This document shows, in pieces, positions 24,226 through 30,168 of a stretch of DNA of 64,000 nucleotides; within the stretch, counting starts at the first letter, position 1, and every line of letters starts with the position of its first letter. The translations under genes were made by a program, and so were the position numbers. Origin of the DNA: Butyricicoccus sp. OM04-18BH (lineage in GTDB: Bacteria > Bacillota > Clostridia > Oscillospirales > Butyricicoccaceae); the NCBI RefSeq assembly GCF_003481705.1, contig NZ_QULN01000003.1:310001-374000 (forward strand), in the 5' to 3' direction. The notes beneath the pieces were generated by a model that saw only the letters and a program-made list of their open reading frames with translations, searched no databases and was not told the DNA's origin.

Positions 24226-25425
24226 TCAGAACACCTCCGGTGCGCTGCTGCGCTGACCCATGTGGATATACTTCGGACCCTGACCGCCGTTGTTGACAAG
24301 CAGGAACAGATGGTCAAAGACCTTTGCGATGTCGCCGGTCGCAACGTCGCGGCCGCCCAGACCGTAGACGATATTGACCATGATCGGGCGGTTTTCGAGC
24401 GCGTAGCACGCCGCGCAGGTCTCGGCGTAGATCGGGCCGCCGCACGCGGAGAAGCCCTCGCTCTTGTCCATAACGGCGACAGCCTTGACATGGCTGAGCG
24501 CCGCGGCGAGCTCCTCGCCCGGGAACGGACGGAACACGCGCAGCTTGATGAGACCGACCTTGCGGCCTGCGGCGCGGAGCTGGTCGATGCACGCCTTGGC
24601 GGTGCCTGCGGTCGAGCCGATGAGCACGATAGCGACCTCCGCGTCCTCCATGCGGTACTCCTCGAAGAAGCCGTACTTGCGTCCGAAGGTCTTTTCGAAA
24701 TCCGCCGCAACGTCCAGAATGGCCTTCTTGGCGTTCTTCATCGCCTCGGCCTGCTGCACCTTGTGCTCCATGTAGTACGGAGAAACGTCGTACGGGCCGA
24801 CAGCGAGCGGCGTGTCGCGGCCGATGAGGGCGTGCTCGGGGTTGTACTCGCCGACGAATTTCTTGACCGCCTCATCCTCCTCGAGCTCGATGTTCTCGAC
24901 TGCGTGCGAGGTGATGAAGCCGTCCTGGCAGACCATGATCGGCAGGCGGACGTCCGGTGTCTCCGCGATGCGCATCGCCTGAAGGTAGTTGTCATAGGCC
25001 TCCTGATTATTCTCGGCGTACAGCTGAATCCAACCGGCATCGCGCGCGCCCATGGAGTCGGAATGGTCGTTGTTGATGTTGATCGGGCCGGTCAGCGCAC
25101 GGTTGACGCACGCAAGCGTGATCGGCAGACGGGAGGACGACGCAACGTACAGCAGCTCGTACATGAACGCGAGGCCGCACGAGGAAGTAGCCGTTACCGC
25201 GCGGCAGCCTGCCGCCTCCGCACCGATGCAGGTGGACATGGAGGAATGCTCGGACTCGACCGTGACGTACTCGGTGTCTACCTGACCGTTTGCGACATAC
25301 TGCGCAAAATACTGCGGAATTTCGGTAGAGGGAGTGATCGGGAAAGCCGCAAATACGTCCGGGTTGATCTGACGCATTGCGTAGGCAACTGCTTCATTGC
25401 CCGAAATACGCTCACGAATGCTCAT
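24226..25425 (-). CDS. porA: 2-oxoacid:ferredoxin oxidoreductase, alpha subunit
   Basis: The pyrimidine-binding (PYR) and CoA-side chain of the four-subunit enzyme. It has 399 residues. N-terminal features are GNEAVAYAMRQINPDVFAAFPITPST (~9-34) and EYVTVESEHSSMSTCIGAEAAG with the Glu that activates TPP. Next come ATSSCGLAFMYELLYVASSSRLPI and a C-terminal swivel domain with KVGLIKLRVFRPFP and MDKSEGFSACGGPI. GGAGG is upstream. The start codon overlaps the porD stop by one base (TGATG), so the genes are translationally coupled. Related enzymes act on pyruvate, 2-oxoisovalerate or 2-oxoglutarate. Confidence 0.93.
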   Translation of the reverse strand: MSIRERISGNEAVAYAMRQINPDVFAAFPITPSTEIPQYFAQYVANGQVDTEYVTVESEHSSMSTCIGAEAAGCRAVTATSSCGLAFMYELLYVASSSRLPITLACVNRALTGPININNDHSDSMGARDAGWIQLYAENNQEAYDNYLQAMRIAETPDVRLPIMVCQDGFITSHAVENIELEEDEAVKKFVGEYNPEHALIGRDTPLAVGPYDVSPYYMEHKVQQAEAMKNAKKAILDVAADFEKTFGRKYGFFEEYRMEDAEVAIVLIGSTAGTAKACIDQLRAAGRKVGLIKLRVFRPFPGEELAAALSHVKAVAVMDKSEGFSACGGPIYAETCAACYALENRPIMVNIVYGLGGRDVATGDIAKVFDHLFLLVNNGGQGPKYIHMGQRSSAPEVF

Positions 25426-25730
25426 CACTTTTCCTCCTTTACAAAATCGATCGCGCCGAAGGGGCACACCTTCCAGCAGATGCCGCAGCCCTTGCAGTGG
25501 TCGAAGTCAAATTCGCCGCGCCTGCCGTCCGTTACCGGGATGGAGGCGTCCGGGCAGAACGGCGCGCACAGCAGACACTGCTTGCACTTCTGCGGGTCCC
25601 AGACCGGGATGTTCGCGCGCCACTCGCCGGTGATGGTCATGCGGGCGGTACCGCCCTCGTAGATTTCGCCGCCCGGGGTAAGCTCCTGCCACGGCGACTG
25701 TTCATTGATATCCTTTGCACACTTGGCCAT
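25425..25730 (-). CDS. porD: 2-oxoacid:ferredoxin oxidoreductase, delta (2[4Fe-4S]) subunit
   Basis: A ferredoxin-like subunit carrying electrons from the TPP subunit. It has 101 residues. Two cluster motifs are CKQCLLCAPFCPDASI (~49-64) and CKGCGICWKVCPFGAI (~79-94), with an N-terminal extension holding WQELTPGGEIYEGGTARMTITGEW in two blocks, typical of the PorD family. ATG 25730 overlaps the porG stop by one base (TAATG). Confidence 0.95.
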   Translation of the reverse strand: MAKCAKDINEQSPWQELTPGGEIYEGGTARMTITGEWRANIPVWDPQKCKQCLLCAPFCPDASIPVTDGRRGEFDFDHCKGCGICWKVCPFGAIDFVKEEK

Positions 25731-26305
25731 TATCCGCGCACCTCCTTGAGCGACTGGGTCAGACATTCCATATTACCTGCGATAACCTGCGGCTTGGTCG
25801 CAAACTTATGCTTGAACGAGATTTCCATATCGGAAACAAAGCGCCACGGGTCGAGCACGCCGCTGACCTTGACGATGGCGGCGAGCATCGGGGTGTTCGG
25901 AAAGTATTTGCCGAGGGTACGCTCGGAAATCGCACGGGCGTCGAGGGTATATACCCTGCCCTCGTAGCCGCGCAGCAGCGGACGAACCTCGTCCGGGGAC
26001 TTATGGGTATTGATGACGATCGCACCCTCCGGGTTCAGGCCATGCGTGACATCTACCGACTGGAGCAGCGTCTCGTCGACGACAACGACGTAATCCGGGT
26101 TGTAGATGTTGGAATGAATGGTGCATCTCTCGTCAGAAATGCGGTTGTAGGCGGTGATCGGTGCGCCCATGCGCTCCGGACCGTACTCCGGAAAGCCCTG
26201 CACGTATTTGCCCGACGCAAACGCCGCGTCCGCGAGCAGCAGGCAGGCGGTCTTTGCGCCCTGACCGCCGCGGCCGTGCCAGCGGATCTCGACCATGTTC
26301 TTCAT
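25730..26305 (-). CDS. porG: 2-oxoacid:ferredoxin oxidoreductase, gamma subunit
   Basis: 191 residues of the gamma (EKR/CoA-side) domain. It starts MKNMVEIRWHGRGGQGAKTA, the conserved RGGQG glycine motif, then VQGFPEYGPERMGAPITAYNRI, the family ExGPERxGAP motif. The protein completes the CoA-binding side of the enzyme. ATG 26305 follows AGGAGG; an in-frame ATG 63 bases upstream would lie next to the T-box terminator and is rejected. It is the first gene of the operon, about 45 nt after the leader terminator. Confidence 0.93.
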   Translation of the reverse strand: MKNMVEIRWHGRGGQGAKTACLLLADAAFASGKYVQGFPEYGPERMGAPITAYNRISDERCTIHSNIYNPDYVVVVDETLLQSVDVTHGLNPEGAIVINTHKSPDEVRPLLRGYEGRVYTLDARAISERTLGKYFPNTPMLAAIVKVSGVLDPWRFVSDMEISFKHKFATKPQVIAGNMECLTQSLKEVRG

Positions 26306-26349
26306 GCTGTTTCCTCCTGTATCCTTCTTGTGCTTTTTGCCGGAAGGGC

Positions 26350-26620
26350 AAAAAAAACGAGCCTTCATCCCCGTAAAGGGACGAAAGCTCGATCATCAGC
26401 CATTCGTTTGACCACCCGTTACTGCGTACCGACATACGCGGCTTTTATAACGGCAAAGCTGCCGTCAGCACCTACTGTTTCCCGACGGGAAGGGTTCGGG
26501 CTGCAACTCCGGAGTGATATTCGGTCCCGTCCTACTTGCACCGGGCTTTCACCATACCCCGGCTCGCTTCGCGTTCGGTCATCGGAACGTACTGTCTCCA
26601 TCATCATCTTTCATGGATGA
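26350..26620 (-). promoter_or_regulatory. T-box leader with Ile (AUC) specifier, por operon
   Basis: On the minus strand the leader has the T-box layout: GATGGAGACAGTACG at the foot of stem I, a distal GAGCCGGGGTATGGTG / AGCCCGG arm, GACCGAAT-AUC-ACTCCGGAG as the specifier loop (AUC at 26516-26518, followed by the usual A), GTTGCAGCC, then AGTAGGTGCTGACGG of stem III. The antiterminator part is ACGGG-TGGTCAA-ACGAA (26405-26420); TGGT can pair with tRNA ACCA. The terminator is a 14-bp stem at 26358-26391 with eight U. ACGAA and GGG can pair with TTCGT and CCC in the terminator's 5' arm, so the two are exclusive. The bulge TGGTCAA departs from the usual TGGNACC. Confidence 0.82.
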
Positions 26621-26628
26621 AATTGTGC

Positions 26629-26664
26629 GCAGAACGCGGTTTTCGGCATTTTTCGCCGTTCTGC
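26629..26664 (-). other. Extra 5' hairpin ahead of T-box stem I
   Basis: CGCAGAACG...CGTTCTGCG on the minus strand, near the expected transcription start. It is not part of a standard T-box and may protect the 5' end of the leader. Confidence 0.5.
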
Positions 26665-26679
26665 GTCCTACTGTCACTT

Positions 26680-26708
26680 ATTATAGGGAAATGTCTGTCC
26701 GCTGTCAA
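26680..26708 (-). promoter_or_regulatory. Sigma-A promoter of the por operon
   Basis: TTGACA (26703-26708), 17 bp and TATAAT (26680-26685), a perfect consensus. Control is therefore expected at the T-box terminator. Confidence 0.92.
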
Positions 26709-26717
26709 TTGTCATTT

Positions 26718-26743
26718 CGCACAAAAACAGATGTTTTTGTGCG
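26718..26743 (-). terminator. Palindrome after the CbiT-like gene
   Basis: A 12-bp perfect inverted repeat, CGCACAAAAACA with its complement, ten bases after the stop. There is no U tail beyond the stem, so termination is only plausible. Confidence 0.45.
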
Positions 26744-26753
26744 GCGGACACTA

Positions 26754-27659
26754 TCAAACTCCGCCACGCCCCGTAATGAGCCACGGCGCAGGCTCGGCTG
26801 TAAAATTATGCTTGGCGTTCATTCTGGAAACCGTGATCTGAATGACCTCGGTCTCGCCGATGCCGAGCTTTGCGAACAGGTCGGGCAGCGCAGCGGCGCA
26901 GCGGAAGTCGAGCGTGTAGATCACGAACTCCATGTGCGGATTGAGGCGCAGCAGGCAGGCGATCTCCTGCTCCATGCTCGCGCTCGCGACAAGCATGGCG
27001 AGCGAGGGAACCGGCAGCTCCTTCATGCTCTCATCGTCCACATGGTCGATGATCGTGATGTTGTTCAGGCCGAACTGCTCGATATTCTCCTCCATCGTGC
27101 GGCGGTCGTTTCCGTTGTACTCGACCGCGATGACCGTTCCCTCGCCCGCGATGAGCGCGGCCTCGACCGCGATGGACTCACCCGAAATGATGCAGACCGT
27201 GTCGTCGGACGCCATGTGCATCTTGTTGAGGATGACCGCGCGGATCTCGCTGCCGACGTAGTGGATGGAGCCGCGCGAGAAGCTCGTGTTGTGCATGCCG
27301 ATCTTATAGGTCGAGCGCGCGTTCGGATTGAGCACGAGCATGGCCGCAGAGGCGTTGATGCCGCGGTCGATCATGTTCTTGAGCTTGCTGTGCTCGATCG
27401 GGCCGGACGGCTCGGAGCCGGTGTTGTACCAGACATCGCACTCGCCCAGACCGGCGCTCCACATGCGGTAAAAGATGTCTGCGTGACCTGCCTCGGTGAA
27501 CACGAGAACCGCGTCGTTCGACTCGACCGTCGGGATCAGGTTTTTATTTTTGCGCGTAATATCGAGGATCTTCACCCTTTCGAGGTCGATCTGCGTATTA
27601 TCCGAATAATATTGCAGCCAGGCAAGAATCTGCGAATTGCCGAACATGCGGTTTGTCAT
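26754..27659 (-). CDS. CbiT/CobL-like methyltransferase-fold protein with eroded SAM motif
   Basis: 301 residues. The middle part (SRGSIHYVGSEIRAVILNKMHM, then SGESIAVEAALIAGEGTVIAVEYN, then EENIEQFGLNNITIIDHV) follows the CbiT precorrin methyltransferase plan, with helix, beta-1, loop, helix and acidic end of beta-2. In place of the usual DIGAGTGSV glycine loop it reads IISGESIAV, so SAM binding is doubtful. The first ~120 residues recall CbiE (VLVFTEAGHADIFYRM), also diverged. No other cobalamin gene is nearby. It may be a relic or a protein with a new role. The start follows AGGAG; its own promoter lies at 27720. Confidence 0.6.
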   Translation of the reverse strand: MTNRMFGNSQILAWLQYYSDNTQIDLERVKILDITRKNKNLIPTVESNDAVLVFTEAGHADIFYRMWSAGLGECDVWYNTGSEPSGPIEHSKLKNMIDRGINASAAMLVLNPNARSTYKIGMHNTSFSRGSIHYVGSEIRAVILNKMHMASDDTVCIISGESIAVEAALIAGEGTVIAVEYNGNDRRTMEENIEQFGLNNITIIDHVDDESMKELPVPSLAMLVASASMEQEIACLLRLNPHMEFVIYTLDFRCAAALPDLFAKLGIGETEVIQITVSRMNAKHNFTAEPAPWLITGRGGV

Positions 27660-27719
27660 AGCGGTCACTCCTTTGTGTATCATGCACAATCCTGAACTTC
27701 TTTTTTTCAGCTTTTTATC

Positions 27720-27749
27720 ATTATAGCACAGGAAAGAACCGATTGTAAA
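27720..27749 (-). promoter_or_regulatory. Promoter of the CbiT-like gene
   Basis: TTTACA (27744-27749), 18 bp and TATAAT (27720-27725, as TGCTATAAT, extended -10). Confidence 0.75.
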
Positions 27750-27754
27750 GACAA

Positions 27755-27784
27755 GAAAAGAGGGCCCAGTTTCCTGTGCCCTCC
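27755..27784 (-). terminator. Terminator-like hairpin upstream of the CbiT-like promoter
   Basis: The minus strand reads AGGGCACAG-GAAA-CTGGGCCCT, then CTTTTCTTGT. It may end the transcript of the protease gene after repeat B. Confidence 0.6.
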
Positions 27785-27804
27785 GATAGCGAAAGTTTAT
27801 ACCG

Positions 27805-27998
27805 CGCCGTTCCGCGCGAAAGCGCGCATAGAATAGAATTTGCGAAGCAAATTCATAAAAACCGGGGGCGTGTACCTCGGTTTTTATACTCTGAGAGAGA
27901 GAAAAGTTTCTGCATAGGAACTTTTCTCCGTCCGTGTTCTGCGGCGTCCCGCGCTGTCAGAACACAGCTTGTCGGCGAAACCGTGGTTTCGCGACAGC
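27805..27998 (+). repeat. Structured intergenic repeat, copy B
   Basis: Same module order as copy A. a CGCGC-GAAA-GCGCG (27813-27826); b GAATTTGC-GAA-GCAAATTC (27836-27854); a hairpin AAAAACCGGGG / CCTCGGTTTTT (27858-27885); c CTCT/AGAG (27889-27900); d GAAAAGTTTC / GAACTTTTC (27901-27926); GTCC box; e GTGTTCTG / CAGAACAC (27934-27965); f TGTCG...CGACA with inner GAAACC/GGTTTC (27970-27996). Most stem positions that differ from copy A change on both sides. It abuts the stop codon of the protease gene. Confidence 0.7.
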
Positions 27999-29579
27999 TT
28001 AGCTCGTCTGCATGCCCGAAACGAACACGCCGAGGACGCCGATGCCCTCCCATGTGGTTTCGTACAGCTTGACCGACAGCAGATAGCCTGCCGACGAGGT
28101 GAACGAGCTTTCATTGAACTGATAGAATGTGTTTTCGCCGAGCGCCGCATAGTAGCGCAGCAGCTGACGATCGAGGTCGGGAAGCTCGCTCAGCGCGTAG
28201 TAGAAGCAGGTCGTGCCGCGGTCGCGCAAGGTCGCAAACAGCGACGCACCGCTGACCGCGCCGAAATCCGGCACCGGATACAGGTTATCATAGCATCTGC
28301 TGCTGTCCGGCTTGTGTGTACGCGAATACTCCGCCGGGGTAACTGCCGTGCTGCCCTGAAGCTTGTCGAGGACGGAGAGCGGCACCGAGAACGAGCTGCT
28401 GCCGCCGGTGCGGCTGCTGACCGTGACGGCAACAGCGCGGCCCTGCCCGTCGATGAGCGCGCCGCCCGAATTGCCGCTGACGACCGAGGCGGTCGTCTCG
28501 ATCATCGGGACCAGATAGTCCCCGTTCGAATCGTCGAGCACCTTGCCCGCCGTCACCTTTTCCGCGCCGCCGACCGGATAGCCGAGCGCGTACACGATGT
28601 CGCCCGTGGACGGACTGTCCGCGGTCTCCAGATACGGCAGACCAACGCCGACGACGCGGATATGCGCGATGTCGGAGTCTGCATCGAGCGCGTAGATGCT
28701 GACCTCGCGCTTGCTGCCGTCCGCCATTTCCGCAACGAGACGCGCCACGCCGTTGACCAGATGGCCGCAGGTAACGGCGTCGCCGTTTGCGGAGAGCACC
28801 ACGCCGCTGCCCATGCCGAGCAGGTTGCCGCGCGCGTCATAGCTCGTCAGTTTGAACACCGCCGGGCCGCATTTCTCGAGGATCTTGTCCGCCGAAAGCA
28901 CATTTTCCGGCTGCTCGCCCGTGCTGATCTCGACCTTCTGTCGCAGGCTCGGCACCGCCATGCGCGTCAGGATGGCGGCCGCTTCGCTGCGGCGGATGGT
29001 ATCGTCCGGTTTGAACCGGCCGCCGTTCGAGCCGGTTAGCACACCGGCACGGTAGAGCTGATAGATCGCGTCCGCGTCCTCTGCCGAGGCGGGAACATCC
29101 GGGATCGCGCCGTCCGCGATGCTGTTGATCGGCTGGAGTGCGCCGCGCGGGAGCGCCCCGGCCAGCACGGCCGCAAATTCACGGCGGCTCGCGTGCGCGT
29201 TATAATCTGCAAACGTCTGGGTCAGGATGCCGTTGCGTCGCGCGTAGTCGACATAGGGCTGATACCACGGTGATGCGGCAGAAAAGTCCGCCGTGCCGCT
29301 GCTGTACAGGCTGTTGAGGCAGGCGGCGAGCTTGACCGCCTGCGCGATGGTCAAATCGTCGTCCGGGTGAAATTTTCCGTCGTTGTAGCCGTTGATGAGG
29401 TCATACTCATAGGATGCGCGGACGTTCTCATAAAACCAGTCGGACGAGGAAACGTCGGAAAACCGCCCGTCGGTATAGGTGGTCTTGGGTGTGAAATTTT
29501 CGTAGCCCGCGAAGGCGGTCGGGAGCGCGCCGCACAGCAGCGCCGCCGACAAAAGCAGGCTGAGCAGTCTTTTTTTCAC
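27999..29579 (-). CDS. SLH-domain surface protein with trypsin-like serine protease domain
   Basis: 526 residues, secreted and cell-wall attached. The signal peptide is KKRLLSLLLSAALLCGALPTAFA (cut near 24). Three S-layer homology repeats follow: SDVSSSDWFYENVRASYEYDLINGYNDGKFHPDD (~41-75, in two blocks), YVDYARRNGILTQTF (~108-122), and IYQLYRAGVLTGSNGGRFKPDD (~172-193, in two blocks). A protease domain of the trypsin/HtrA kind starts near 240: His in VTCGHLVNG, Asp in DADSDIAHIRV, Ser in VVSGNSGGALID. The oxyanion and catalytic parts are intact, but no PDZ domain follows. It may process or guard surface proteins. TAA is followed directly by repeat B. Confidence 0.9.
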   Translation of the reverse strand: MKKRLLSLLLSAALLCGALPTAFAGYENFTPKTTYTDGRFSDVSSSDWFYENVRASYEYDLINGYNDGKFHPDDDLTIAQAVKLAACLNSLYSSGTADFSAASPWYQPYVDYARRNGILTQTFADYNAHASRREFAAVLAGALPRGALQPINSIADGAIPDVPASAEDADAIYQLYRAGVLTGSNGGRFKPDDTIRRSEAAAILTRMAVPSLRQKVEISTGEQPENVLSADKILEKCGPAVFKLTSYDARGNLLGMGSGVVLSANGDAVTCGHLVNGVARLVAEMADGSKREVSIYALDADSDIAHIRVVGVGLPYLETADSPSTGDIVYALGYPVGGAEKVTAGKVLDDSNGDYLVPMIETTASVVSGNSGGALIDGQGRAVAVTVSSRTGGSSSFSVPLSVLDKLQGSTAVTPAEYSRTHKPDSSRCYDNLYPVPDFGAVSGASLFATLRDRGTTCFYYALSELPDLDRQLLRYYAALGENTFYQFNESSFTSSAGYLLSVKLYETTWEGIGVLGVFVSGMQTS

Positions 29580-29628
29580 AGGAACATTGCCTCCATAGAA
29601 ATGCTTTTCGCCTTTCGGCGCACAGGGG

Positions 29629-30123
29629 TTACGCCTCGTATGCTGCGACGATCTCGCCGATGTACATGGTGTGATAATCGCGGTCGCCGTACCATCTATC
29701 GACGTTCTCTGCGGTCATGTCGTCCGGGCCGATAAAGGTTTTGCACGCCTTGCGGCAGACGAGGACGAGCTTTGCCTCCTCGAAGGTCGGCTGACCCTCG
29801 ACCATGACCGGCGTCAGGCCGCTCTCGTGCATCTTATCCATGTCGCGGCCGGACTTCGAGCCGAGAAGGTTGAGCGCGTCGCGGCAGCCGTCCTTCAGAA
29901 CGGTCAGCGTGAAAAACTCGGAATCGTCGACAAAGGTCTTGGTGTAGCGGGACTGGCGGATATAGCAGGTCGCGCTCGGCTTGCCCCACATCACGCCGAC
30001 GCCGCCCCAGCTTGCGGTCATCGTGTTCCACTTTTCCGCCGTGCCGGCGGAAATCAGCATCCAGTCCTTGCCGATCAGCTCGAACGGATTGAAGGACTGC
30101 TCTGCGATATTGATCTTCTTCAT
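29629..30123 (-). CDS. Flavin reductase-like FMN-binding protein
   Basis: 164 residues of the flavin reductase/split-barrel family that binds FMN and reduces flavins or passes electrons. The opening FNPFELIGKDWMLISAGTAEKWNTMTASWGGVGVMWGKP is typical in two blocks (the TMTASWGGVGVMW part contacts FMN), followed by YIRQSRYTKTFVDDSEFFTLTV. The start ATG 30123 has GGAGGG seven bases upstream; an ATG five codons before is inside that SD. It lies between the SLH protease and ftsK on the same strand. The partner enzyme is unknown. Confidence 0.82.
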   Translation of the reverse strand: MKKINIAEQSFNPFELIGKDWMLISAGTAEKWNTMTASWGGVGVMWGKPSATCYIRQSRYTKTFVDDSEFFTLTVLKDGCRDALNLLGSKSGRDMDKMHESGLTPVMVEGQPTFEEAKLVLVCRKACKTFIGPDDMTAENVDRWYGDRDYHTMYIGEIVAAYEA

Positions 30124-30168
30124 GATAAAACCCTCCATAGATAAACTGTTGCGTTTTATTTGTCTGTT

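Noticed and set aside
26350..26620. Cobalamin, FMN or SAM riboswitch instead of a T-box in the por leader
   Set aside because: The B12 box, FMN core and SAM-I core are absent. The specifier loop, the AGTAGGTGCTGACGG segment and the TGGT-terminator arrangement fit a T-box better.
27755..28000. CRISPR array or transposon end in the repeat B region
   Set aside because: There are no equal-length direct repeats with spacers, no transposase and no target duplication. The repeats are hairpin stems.
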